Source: Erodium maritimum (lineage: Eukaryota; Streptophyta; Magnoliopsida; Geraniales; Geraniaceae). From it: a DNA stretch of 64,000 nucleotides. Below, in pieces: positions 35,832 to 46,558 of this stretch. Each line of letters begins with the position of its first letter. Position 1 is the first letter of the stretch. The stretch lies in the NCBI GenBank assembly GCA_963921825.1, contig OY997594.1:36822557-36886556 (forward strand), written 5' to 3'. Below the pieces are notes generated by a model. That model did no database searches. It was not told where the DNA came from and saw only the letters and a list, made by a program, of their open reading frames with translations. Position numbers and translations under genes: made by a program.

Positions 35832-37439
35832 GTCATGGACACTGCCTGGTTCTGCAAGAGTTTAAGATGACTAGCCCCATTAGTCACCCTTGAAGCGACC
35901 CCACTTCCTCTCACATAGGTGATTCACTTTAATCAATACTCTTGATGTAAGGAATCATTAAAAACCATGCTTGTCCTTCACACGTCACTTGTTTGCATCA
36001 TAAAAATGGACTCGGGGTTGGACCCCCACAGTGACCGTGCACGGGTTATGCAATCAGGTTGTCCCATTGAACCTAGATCTTGGGATCTCCAGTCAACTAG
36101 GTTGGGTTTTCTTTCACATAACGCCCTTAATTGGTCTTCAGTCACATTCCCTTGGATGTCTTTTCCTCAACTAAATCTCAATGTAACATTTCGTTTAGAT
36201 TGGCGGATCCACAGTATTATCACGTTTGAGATCAGTTGTTATGTCAACTCAAGTTCTGTGTCTTATTAGTAGCTACTAAATTGTACACGTATGTCGTAGA
36301 CACAGATCTTAGTTGATAGGAAATATTCCGTGTAGTGGGACCGACCCCCACATTTACAAGTAATTATACAAAAGGTTTTTCCCTTTTCATAATTATACAA
36401 AATTGAAATCATTCAACTTGGTCAAAGTACAAATCAGCTTGATTTGAGAATCCAAATTTAATCGTTCTAACATGTTTCGCAATGAAACCAGAAACTGATT
36501 AATTGGTCACCGATCAAACTAATCTTGTGAATAATAAATCGATACGTTCGATTTAACCTGTATCATGGAATTCGAATCGATAGTTAAGTTTAATCGTTCG
36601 TACGTTGAAAGTCGAAAATATTCATTTTTCCCTTTTCAAGTTCGTGTATAGTTTTATTCCAATTAAGACTAAATTGAACATATTCAATTTGTCATTCTTT
36701 ACTCGGATAACTTCTAGTTGTTGAAAACACGTTTGATTTTCATCTATTCGTGCGTGTTCTATGTTTTAGAACCGAATCAGATGTACTTTACGTATTTTAC
36801 ACGAGTACGTATATTTTACCGTCTTGACGTGTTTTTCCAAGAAAACGATTGATCATTTTTAGAAAATGAACATTTCCTCTTTTTTCAAGAATTGTTGTGA
36901 AAATACGTTTTTGGAAAGTAGGAAATCGTTTTGGAATTAATTCCAATTTATATCCTTCTTATAATTTCGGAAAAGTAAGAAACGGTTTAGGAAATATTCC
37001 ACTTTGTTTCCTTTTTGAATTTAGAGAAAACCGTTTAGGAATTTTATTCCAAGTTTGTTTCTCTCGTTTTTGAATTCCATATGAATTCAAACTTTGTTCA
37101 AGAATACGTAATTTCCTTGGAAATTAATCTTGAAACAAACGTTAATTTCCCTTAAACGGAAATTTATATTTTCTTTTCCTTTTATTTTCCACCATTCGTT
37201 GTGGAAAAAAACTTTTTTTTTTTCAAAATAGAAAACCGTTTAGGAAAATATTTCCAATTTGTTTTCTTCTTAAAAAATTAAGAAACACGTTTAGGAATTG
37301 AATTCCAAGTTTGTTTCTTTCGGGAAAACGTTTAGGAATTAAAATTCCAAATTTATTTCCCTCAACCATGAATTTCGTATGAATTCCAAATATGTTCATA
37401 CGTGTTCTACGTTTAGAACTGAACCACAATAGTTGATCA
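35832..37439. mobile_element. Element C interior, third segment
   Basis: About 1.6 kb with no convincing protein-coding sequence. From 36890 to 37330 it carries a diverged repeat with core 'AAACCGTTTAGGAA.TN..TTCCAA.TTTGTTTC'. Ends with the TSD of solo LTR B (GATCA, 37435-37439). It does not match any recognised domain in six frames. Confidence 0.6.
36890..37345. repeat. Diverged 'GTTTAGGAATT…TTCC' repeat, left part
   Basis: Units near 36900, 36975, 37025, 37225, 37280 and 37320 share (A/C)CGTTTAGGAA, a short spacer, TTCCAA and a TTTGTTTC run. The AGGAAtt…aaTTCC part is a small dyad. Two more units follow at 40870-40955 beyond solo LTR B. Confidence 0.65.
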
Positions 37440-39202
37440 TGTAATAACCACTCCCGGTCAACGCTAGTCAAATCTGCGAAAAACAGGAAAATTTAAAAAT
37501 TTTAAGACAGACACTTACTTGAACCTAAAATTGACCCCGAGGGTCATACCGGACTTAAGTTGACCCCGATATCGACCAAAGTGAGTTCCGTGGGACTCAG
37601 GGCAACTTTCTGACCAATTTGGGAAATGTTAACTTTTCGCTGGAAAAGTCAACCGAACGACGTTTTGGTCCATTCGAGGACCGTTTTGGATCCAAAAAAC
37701 TTAGCCGCGTCACAACGGTCTTAGTTGAGCCGTTTCCTTGTAGCCCGTGAAGTTTCGTGATTTCTTGGAAAAAGTGTCCGTTCGGGGCCCGAGACGGCCG
37801 AATTTCGCGTATCTGACTGAAAAATATCTAGAAGATATTTTCCAAAAGGTGTGGGACCCATTTTCCACATGTCACACAAGTGGTGGTGTTAGGTTTTTGG
37901 GACAAAACAAAAGAAGACTACATGAGGGGTAGTTTGTAATTAACTGTTAGTTTTGGTTTTTAAAAAAAAACAAAAGGGAAGTAAGACTTGAAGTCTCGGC
38001 CACGCTTAGAAAAAGGGAGTTTTAGTGAGAGAAAGTAGATAGAAGGAAGAGAGAAGAAGGAGAGAAAAGAGAAGGGAGTGTTTGGAGTTTGGTGTTTTCC
38101 CGTCGATCAAACCGATGGATCGTCTCAACGATAAAAGAATCGAGCTCACATCGAGATTCTCTACGGTGAGCACCTAACCGATTTTCATTTTGTTAAGTTT
38201 AAAAGTTAGGGTTTGGGTTAAAACTAGTAGTTTTTGGATATGTTGAGGTGTGGGGTTCGTTAGGAACGTTTTGGGGCGAAAAGGAACATTTTTCGTTGTG
38301 GCCGTGTGGGGCCCACATGCTCGGGTATCGGGTTTTCGTGTTCGGGTGGTTTAGGACGATCCCCAAGTCGTTAATTCACACCCGGAACGAATTTCGTAAT
38401 TAAATTGTGAAAGTTGGAATTTACGGGTTTAGAAACTTTAAACGCGAATTAAATGACTCGGAATTCGATTCCGTCGAGTGCTTAGGAACCCTTGAATTAT
38501 TCTAAGACCGTAGAAACAAAACCGGGAATTTTCGGAGCCCAGGAAGGGCGTTCCCAAAACTAGGGCAGATTCGCCATGTCGGGCGAATCGGGCTTTTCCG
38601 GGTCCATTATCGACGATGTCGAGTAATTGGGAAGTTTGGGAGTGATCGACATTGTCGGGGTTACTTTTGGGCGTCAAGTTTATTAATTTCCAGTTTATGT
38701 CTACAGACTTAAAGGTACTTAAAATTGTGTTCTTTTAGATCGTGCTGCAGACAGAGGGAAGGGAAAGCTAGGCGAGTGACCGAGATCACGCCGAAGCTTA
38801 TTTTGTGCGCTTTGGAGAAAGCATACGAGGTAGGGAAAAGTAGTCGGATCTCGGCCCTGACTAGGGAAAGTTAATAGTAGAAATGCATGTGACACTGGGT
38901 GTCGTGGGTTAAGTAGGTTTATCGAATATTAGGAAGGTAGGCGACATCGGGTAGTGTCGTATGATACGGGAACGTATCGAACATTAGAAATGCATGTGAC
39001 ACTTAGTAGTGTCGTAGGAGCGGAGAACTTATCGATGTTAGAATTACTGGAGGCATATGACCATGCCCGGAGGTTGATTGCGTACTTATCGATATTAGGA
39101 GTATTGGAGGCATATGACCATGCCCGGAGGTTGATTGTGAAATTGTTGATATTAGAACTGCTGGAGGCATTGGTTATGCCCGGAGGTTGATTGTGTAAGT
39201 TG

Positions 39203-39935
39203 TGTCTTGGGTGGCCATGAGAGCCCGTACTTTACTGTTGTGTCTTGGGTGGCCATGAGAGCCCGTACTTTACTGTTGTGTCTTGGGTGGCCATGAGAGC
39301 CCGTGCTTTACTATTGTGTCTTGGGTGGCCATGAGAGCCCGTGTTTTGCTGTTGGTGTGTCTTGGGAGGCCGTGAGTGCCCGTGGGGTTGTTGAGCCCGT
39401 GAGTTACTGTTGGTGTGTCTTGGGTGTCCGTGAGTACCCGTGGGGTTGTTGGGCCCGTGAGTTACTGTTGGTGTGTCTTGGGTGGCCATGAGAGCCCGTG
39501 TTTTACTGTTGGAGTCTTGGGTGGCCATGAGAGCCCGTGTTTTACTGTTGGAGTCTTGTGTGGCCATGAGAGCCCGTGTTTTACTGTTGGAGTCTTGGGT
39601 GGCCATGAGAGCCCGTGTTTTACTGTTGGAGTCTTGGGTGTCCATGAGTGCCCGTGTTTTACTGTTAGAGTCTTGTGTGGCCATGAGAGCCCGTGTTTTA
39701 CTGTTGGAGTCTTGGGTGGCCATGAGAGCCCATATTTTACTGTTGGAGTCCTGGGTGGCCATGAGTGCCCGTGGGGTTGTTGAACCCGTGTTTTACTGTT
39801 GGTGTGTCTTGGGAGGTCGTGAGTGCCCGTGGGGTTGTTGAGCCCGTGAGTTATTGTCGGTGTGTCTTGGTTGGCCGTGAGTGCCCGTGGGGTTGTTGAG
39901 ACCGTGAGTTACTGTTGGTGTCTTGGGTGGCCATG
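39203..39935. repeat. Tandem repeat, 38-39-bp unit, in solo LTR B
   Basis: Unit core 'TCTTGGGTGGCCATGAGAGC' followed by CCGTGTTTTACTGTTGG, about 16 copies including variants with 'GGAGGCCGTGAGTGCCCGTGG'. A shorter array of the same units is at 32755-33110 in solo LTR A, and related units occur in the gypsy-2 leader near 59700-59760. Long open frames through it are periodicity artefacts. Confidence 0.92.
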
Positions 39936-40541
39936 AGTGCATGTGGAGTGTTGAACCGGTCTTGTTGCTGTTTGTTGAACCTTACTTGTTATTGTGATTG
40001 TGTTTGCCCGAGGTTAGTGACCCGACTTTGTGTCGGGAAGTTGCGTGGAGGTTGGCTGGCTTACCTGACAGGGATCGGTAAAGTCGAGCATTCTTTGGCT
40101 AACCTGACCTGACAGGGATCAGTAGGTTGGCAGCTCCCCTTCCGACTAGCTATCGGAAAAGTAGCTCAGTATATCGCCAACAGGTCGACCGCCTGGAGCC
40201 TGACAGGGATCGGTAAAGTGCGTGGGGCAGGCTCGAGCCCAGCCGGTTAGCAACCGGCACTGAGCAGCTGACTGGAGTGCGATCCTTTGTGATCTTGTTT
40301 GGCGTGCGATCCTTTGTGACCTTGGATGTTGCGTGGTTGTCCTTGTGTACTTGGAAGAGGTCATGATCGTTGTGTCGGGTCTACATTACGAGTCCGAGTG
40401 TTGAGTCTGTTGAGGAAAGTAACGGGTTGTGTGTCAATCAGATTATTTGAGTTGGGGATAGTGATCCCCGGTGTTGGGTCGTTGTTGGTGTTATCGGCAT
40501 TGTCTACTAATTATGCCGTAGTCAGTCTGTTATCTATGGTG

Positions 40542-40557
40542 GTGAGCGAACGCTCAC
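40542..40557 (+). other. Hairpin near the 3' end of solo LTR B
   Basis: GTGAGCG-AA-CGCTCAC, identical to 33753-33768 in solo LTR A, about 275 bp before the LTR end. Confidence 0.6.
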
Positions 40558-40836
40558 CCCTAGCTGCTTTTCCTACAGGTACTGATCACAGGACGGACTA
40601 GGTGAGCTCTCGAAGCGTGATGAGCTAGGATCGGAGTCTGGGTTTTACTTTTGAGTCTAGTGACGTACACCTTGTACTTTGTCCAATTGTTGGGACGTAT
40701 TTTGAGTTGTAAATACTATTTGTTTAACTAAATGGCGATTTTAAAGTGTTTATTCAAAACAGGTTTCAATTGTTTTATTGTTTTAAACGTTCGCGTCCCG
40801 AGTTCGGTTTTACTGAAATTGGGGCGTGACAGATCA

Positions 40837-42097
40837 TCTCCACGTGTTTCCAAGAAACAAGATCGATCAACAAGAAACCGTTTAGGAACTAGTTCCATTT
40901 TGTTTCTTGAAACAAGGGAAAACCGTTTAGGAATAATCCAAGTTTGTTTCCCTTGTCTTGAATTCCGTATGAATCCGAACTCATAGAAGAATTTTTAATT
41001 TCCGTATGAAAGAAAAAATTCTTGAAGCAACATTGATTTTCTTTAAAAGAATATTCATTTTTTTCCTTATAAATCTGTCCAATCGGGTCGGAATACCCGT
41101 GATCCGCTCCGAACCCATCTTGACCCGCGAACGACCCGGAGACAGAGGACCCGCGTGGCTGACCCGGTTCAGCACCCAGCACCCGCATGTGTCCAAACTC
41201 CGAAGGGTGGATGGTCCTCCTTCCTACAAGGCCTTGGGTTGGTTCAAAAGAAATGGGCTTTGTTTTATTTTCTTTTCTTGGGCTTGAACAGTCGCTGCGG
41301 CCCACATGAAATAAAACCTAGCGTTTCTCTTTTAGACTCAGCCGCTTTCTAGCAACGATTCTATGACCCTTTCTTCAACCGTCGTTTTCGTTTTTTTTTT
41401 CTTCGTTTGTTCAACCTCTATCAAAACCATCGTTTCCATATTTTTTTCGTCCAACCTTCATGAGCGAATCAATGTCGGATTCAACCTGCAATAAAGATAG
41501 AACACCAGCAGAGAAAAGGAATTTCGAGCTCAAACAAGGGTAACACGACGTTCCTTGCCTCAGAGATCAAAACCCATGTAAGAATTCCAAAACCGAATTT
41601 CAAACATTAATTTTCAGATTTTTTTTTCTTTTGATTCTCTGCTTCGAAATTTCCAGTTCTGAAATAACCAATGAAAAAAAGTTCCATTTGTTCTCCAAAG
41701 TCAGATTACGAAAAAGCTTTCGAAAATCAAAATTTCTTTTTCTTTTCTGTTGCTGCCATTTTCCAGTTTCGAACTTTCTTTCAAACCCAAAATCAAAACC
41801 AGGGTTCGAAACCAATTAGAGACATAAATGGAAATTGCATAGTCTGAAATTGAGTTTAACCCAAACCGACCGGAAATTAGTCTACTGAAACTGATCTGAC
41901 CCCAATTGATCTCAACACCTGATTCATGTTGTTTCATTGTTGTAATAAGCTGTGATGACACCATAATTGGGGCAGACCTCGTCTGTCTTGTTGTCTGCTC
42001 AAATAGATACTCACCATGATATGGTTCTGAGCCTAAATTTCCATATATCTGCCAAGTCTTATAAGAAAACTTTGAACACATGTTAGAAACAAATCTT
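40837..42097. mobile_element. Element C interior, fourth segment
   Basis: Contains two more 'CGTTTAGGAA' repeat units (40870-40955), then GC-richer sequence (41080-41220). From 41260 to 41420 there is a stretch resembling a plant promoter/5' UTR (TTGGGCTTG, GGCCCACATG, AAACCTAG, then pyrimidine-rich). No conserved protein domain is seen. It may include captured host sequence, but that is only an inference from composition. Confidence 0.5.
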
Positions 42098-42439
42098 AAA
42101 CAGAATTCAACTCCGTGTAGAGAAATAACCAGGACTAAGGAAGAATGAAAATGAAATTGTAAGAGAAATTGATGATTTTCGATCTATGGTGTTTGACATG
42201 TGAAGTGTTTTTGGTATGTTTAAAAGTGTGTAGCAGATGATTTAGTAGGTTGATATTTATAGGCTCTCTAATAGGGATAAGAAGGTAATTTTATGGGGTA
42301 GCTAATCCCATAAAAGCCACCCATTAAGAGGTCATGGCCAACCAACTACTTAAATCACAATTCAAACCATAAAATCAATTTAATACCATAAATCACATTT
42401 AAAACAATAAAATCACATTTTAACCACATTTTTCCAACA
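42098..42439 (-). repeat. Right (5') LTR of element C, partial
   Basis: 342 bp homologous to 20688-21021, ending CCAACA before the TSD CCCTT. The part corresponding to 20471-20687 is not found to its left, so this LTR has been deleted or replaced there. Confidence 0.8.
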
Positions 42440-42731
42440 CCCTTTGCCTCGGTGGTTCTTCTGGAGAAAAAAGTGGATTAAAGCCAAGAGGGACTGGATT
42501 TCGTTCCCTGATTGGGTTCTCATTTCTTGGCTGGATCACCTCCATTTGAGTGTCTTCCTGGTTATCTTCATTGTCTGAGGGATAACTCGAACCAGAATGT
42601 TGACTTGAGCCCGAGTGATGACTCATGGCGTGCTTCCCTTGACACTTCACGATCCGAGCGTTTCTCTCGACCTCTGAAACATATGTAGTTAACAAACTCG
42701 AAGAGGGGTGAAACCGCAATTGCATCAACAA
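42440..42731 (-). pseudogene. Athila gag, N-terminal part
   Basis: Open from Met at 42731. The likely gag start is Met at 42626 (MSHHSGSSQHSGSSYPS), followed by acidic sequence and NPVPLGFNPLFSPEEPPRQR, reaching the TSD of element C. The frame resumes at 20465 with RALMEYGTPS. The short distance to the PBS (42809) is normal for Athila. Confidence 0.85.
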
Positions 42732-42808
42732 ATCAAATTAAATACAATAAATATAAAATGGAGTAGTCTCAACACGAATTACAAACGTATTAGAGTTGCC
42801 TTAGTTTC

Positions 42809-42826
42809 TCCCCGGCAACGGCGCCA
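42809..42826 (-). other. Athila primer-binding site (Asp tRNA type)
   Basis: The minus strand TGGCGCCGTTGCCGGGGA is the PBS usual for plant Athila/Tat elements. Six bases (42827-42832) separate it from the LTR end at 42833. Confidence 0.92.
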
Positions 42827-43512
42827 TTAACTTGACACTCCGAGAATTAACTCTCAGAATGGCACCGCAAGTGTACCGGTCATCAAGTAGTATTCGGGGT
42901 TTAGTCCGAGATATCGTACCCAAGGGAGAAATTAAGCAAGCCTTTTAGTTAATTAATTCGCTGGTCAAGCTATTCCTATAACGATGTTTGTTTTTTTGTT
43001 TCAGAAAATATTAAATTCATGCAAGTAATGAGAAGCAATGTGAATGATCCGAAAACAGAGCACAAATCACAGCGGGATTGTAAATCAGAGATAGAAGGCG
43101 ATCTAGGACATTAACGGGGTTCAGATGTGATGAACAACTCAACAGGGTTCGATATGCATTTGCAACTAATATTATTCTAAGGGCAACGGAAATTCTCTCA
43201 ATGTAGTCCTAACAATCTCTCGATCGTATTAGGACCCTAATATACTCAGTCCGTCTAATTATCTCTAATCTAGGTGTAGAGCGGTATATAGCATTATAAT
43301 CTATGAACTTCTATAACTTTCGGGTTTCACTCCTATAGCTATCGCACTCGTGGCAGACTAACAATATTCTAGCTTAGGTTAAAACCGAGTTATCTCATTC
43401 CTTTTCCTCATATTAACCACATTTCTCAATGGTTGGTTAACACGATTTAAACAATTCTCACGTGATCAAGGCGAAAAAGGAATTACGAATAGAATTAGAT
43501 AAAAAAATCCTA

Positions 43513-43670
43513 GGGTAAATTAGATTGACATACTCCGAACTATACGCGTTTAACGGTTTACTACCCCAAAGTTTATTCGTAACAATCGCCTACCCCGAAC
43601 TAACCATTAATTACGACGTTACCCCCTTTCCATCCTTAACTATTATTTTTTTGTAAAATGACGAAACTAC
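43513..43670 (+). repeat. Left terminal inverted repeat of the MULE
   Basis: GGGTAAATTAGATTGACATA and on. Complementary to 51020-50927, and then, across the LINE, to 44338-44240 with decreasing similarity. Confidence 0.9.
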
Positions 43671-44338
43671 CCTCCATTGATGTCCAGATTTACACCTTAT
43701 ACCATCCACTTCAAAAATAAATGAATTATCATTCAAATATGATTTATATATTTCTTAAATCAATAATAAATAAATTATCATTCAAATATGTTTTTTTATT
43801 TTATTTTAAATTATGATTTAAACTATTAATTTTTTTATGGAATCTCTAGATTTAGAATAATAAATTATTAAATGCATAAAATCATAATTTTTTTTTCAAT
43901 CTAGACTTCAGATTTTAGGTTTGGGGATTTAGAACATTTCATAGAGATAAACTTCTCGTATTATAGCAGATTTGTTGCTGCTCTGGTATAGCTCGTAGTT
44001 GTTCATTACTTTTCTAGATCTTACACTATTCTTTGATATTGAAAGTATGACACAGTAGATTGAACATTAGAGTGGATGGTACTTGCGTTGATGATGGTGT
44101 ATGTTGATGGTGTATGTTCATGAAAATTAAAGAGATGATACATGTGTTGATTGAAAACCGAATTATTGAAATTTAAAAAGTATTTTAAAACAAACATAAA
44201 TAATTAATTAAAAAATAAATATTAAAATTGAAATTAAAAATAGGTTTTATAAATGAACAGTAAGGGTATTTTCAGAATTTTAGAAAAAATGAACAGTGAA
44301 CAGATCGAAAAGTGGATGGGAGGGGGTAACGTTGTAGT
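43671..44338. mobile_element. MULE interior and inner part of right TIR
   Basis: AT-rich, no coding sequence. The last ~27 bp (GTGGATGGGAGGGGGTAACG) belong to the right TIR, cut by the LINE. Confidence 0.8.
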
Positions 44339-44746
44339 CCATTTAGGCTCCATGCAGATTGCTTCTCACCAATGTCTCTAGATGAAGTATTTTGGTGTTT
44401 TCATTCGTCTCGCACATCTATAAGGCCTTGTCATACAATTGGTCTATAGACTGATCAGTCGTGTATATATTTTGACATTCCATGAACAAAGGAAAAATTC
44501 ACACAGAAGCATTGGACTGTAGCATCTTCATCTAATCTTCAACTGTTCTTCAACGATTCTGCTGCTGTTCTTCATCTTCAAAGCTCAGGATTCTCCATCT
44601 TAGCTGCTTCAGATACAGTTTCTTGGTGTAGTGTCCTGGTTGTCCTCACAAGGACTTCGGACCACCATTTGATCTAAGCTTCTCTCTTCTATCCTTTTCA
44701 TTTCTGCTGGAAACTTCTGAAAGTATGATTACCCAACAAGAACACA

Positions 44747-46507
44747 GTGGGGAAATTCTGCAAACTCCTAGAGATAAGGAACCTCAAGGCCACTCTACCC
44801 AGCCAACCAACAAAGATGGAAGTCAACACTTTGAAGTCTCCTCTTCCTCTTGTGGCCCCCCCTCCTGGTTTCGAACATGCCTTGAAGATTACAACTCCGG
44901 CTAGAGCACAGGATGAACACCCAGCCTCTTCTGACAAAACCCAAGAATACTCCCCGGGAGGACATACAAAACTCATAGATGGTCAAAAGAAGTTCTATGA
45001 TGAATTCTTCAATCCCATTTCTTCAGACACTGATTCCACACCCACATTCTCTCGTCAAGATCAAAAGGCTAAGACAGCTATGCAATGGAAGCCAAAGGGA
45101 CAGGGGATACAGAGGAACAAGCTGAATAACAAAGCTGACCAAGATGCAGCGCCAAGATGGGGTAATTTGGCTACACAGGATGACATTGCAGCTTACATAC
45201 ACAACTTACCTAGCAGAGCTTCTGATACTTGGTTGTTCAACCTATTCTCTGAGGTTCAAGGGCTTAAAAGAGCACACGTTGTTGAATCAGTTAACAGGCA
45301 AAACAAATGGTATGAATTTTGCTATTTCTTTTCTTTGTCTCAACTGCAGGAGGCAATCAAAATCTTCAATGGATATCTTATAAATGGCCACAACTATATG
45401 TTACTCATGCAAGAACTACAACCAAATCTTATTTGGAGCAAAATGGACTGAAAAATCCAGCTTATCCCCTCAGATTACAAGGATCAATAGTGACACAACA
45501 ACAAAGAGAAATCAGGAATGGTCATCTAGCCATAACTCATCAAAATTTTACAACACAATCCATAATGGCTAGTTGGGCCAATGAAGGGGTTTATGAGATC
45601 AGAATCAAAGCTCTAGGAAACAGAGCTTTATTAGTTCACTGCCCAGATCCTCTTTATGACAAAGAGCTGTTGAATGAAGATCAAAAATGGCTTAGAAAAT
45701 GGCTATCTTTAGTACCAGGAAAAGAAAAAATCTGTGAGAGAGGAGGTGTCTTCAAATGGGTTACAATACAAGGGTTGCCTTTCCAGGGTTGGTGTGAAGA
45801 ATCATTTTCAACAGCCACCAGCACTTTGGGTACATATGTATATACACACCCAAACTTTACTGCTGGCATACAACTTGAGGCTGCTTATGTACTCATCCAT
45901 ACCAGCAAATACACATCTATATCTAACCCAGTAGATATCTATCTTGGTCCCCATAAGATCACAGTTTGGATCAAAGAAGTAAAATTAGAGGAAGTGCTAG
46001 AAATTTGTACTAAAGCCTTGAGCTCCAGTGTGGAAAGCTCTCAGTATGAGATTACATCTTCTGAGGAAGATGATGAGTTGGGCTTAGACATTGAAACTCG
46101 GGGAACGCTATGGAAGACAGGACTGTTCCTCCTCAAATTGGGGTTGAAGAGGTTGCTTTTTTAAGGAATGAAGATGAGCAGATTCAGGAGCTGGGGGAAT
46201 TTATTGCAATGGAGAATGTTGGGGTTCAGAAGAATGTTCCTCCTGATCATCATCTCCAGTCTCCATTAACTACTCTTGCATTTACTGTGAAACTAGATCA
46301 AGCTTCAAGGAAGGATCAAGGACTCAACTCCTAAACCAAACTCTCCTAGCTACAAAGAAGGCTTGTTCTTATGGAAAGAAACTAGGTTTAAGGGCAGACT
46401 GCAGTGATGAACTTATACATCAGCATCTCTCAGAGTTAAACTCATTGTGTGGACTGGATTTAGAGACAAACAGTGAGGATGAAGTGCTGTGTTTAAGCAA
46501 GGAATGA
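44747..46507 (+). pseudogene. LINE ORF1 (RRM-like RNA-binding protein), frameshifted
   Basis: The first part (44747-45451) has a disordered N-terminus then an RRM-like module beginning DDIAAYIHNLPSRASDTWLF with LFSEVQGLKRAHVV. A frameshift near 45390-45450 leads into a second frame (to 46164) with a DUF4283-like region: GNRALLVHCPDPLYD, WVTIQGLPFQGWCEESF and DIYLGPHKITVWIKE. A further shift near 46110 continues through ELGEFIAMENVGVQ to ACSYGKKLGLRADCSDELIH and TGA at 46505-46507. ORF1 products of plant LINEs bind element RNA. ORF2 starts 51 bp downstream. Confidence 0.8.
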
Positions 46508-46558
46508 TCTGGAGATGACAAATCTAATCACCTCCCCTCTGAATTTGTAAGTTCTATT

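Larger units (their letters stand above)
37440..40831 (+). mobile_element. Solo LTR B (3.4 kb, TSD GATCA)
   Basis: TGTAATAACCACTCCCGGTC to GGGGCGTGACA, flanked by GATCA at 37435-37439 and 40832-40836. An uninterrupted reference copy for family A/B. It contains a long tandem repeat (39203-39935), a hairpin at 40542-40557 and no coding capacity. At 3392 bp it is large for a plant LTR. Confidence 0.95.
20471..42439 (-). mobile_element. LTR retroelement C, no recognised coding region (LARD-like)
   Basis: Begins TGTAGGGAATAAAGG and ends TTTTTCCAACA, flanked by CCCTT at 20466-20470 and 42440-42444 inside Athila gag. The left LTR (20471-21021) is followed by a PPT-like ATCCCCCACA (purine-rich on minus). 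The right LTR (42098-42439) lacks the first 217 bp present in the left one. After removing the nested solo LTRs the interior is about 3 kb and shows no gag or pol motif. I infer a non-autonomous large retrotransposon derivative. Orientation is from PPT position only. Confidence 0.85.

Noticed and set aside
35967-36269. Possible small host gene (100 codons)
   Set aside because: It lies inside element C after removal of nested LTRs. No domain, no start context and no support from the flanks.
39232-39841. Long repetitive open frames on both strands
   Set aside because: They are produced by the 39-bp minisatellite (39 is a multiple of three, so frames stay open). No domain or start context.
39203-39935. 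CRISPR-like array of regularly spaced repeats
   Set aside because: The repeats are head-to-tail with no unique spacers and lie inside an LTR of a plant retroelement. It is a minisatellite.
41600-42081. Overlapping open frames on both strands
   Set aside because: AT-rich, low-complexity sequence near the C LTR. Neither strand gives a recognisable protein.
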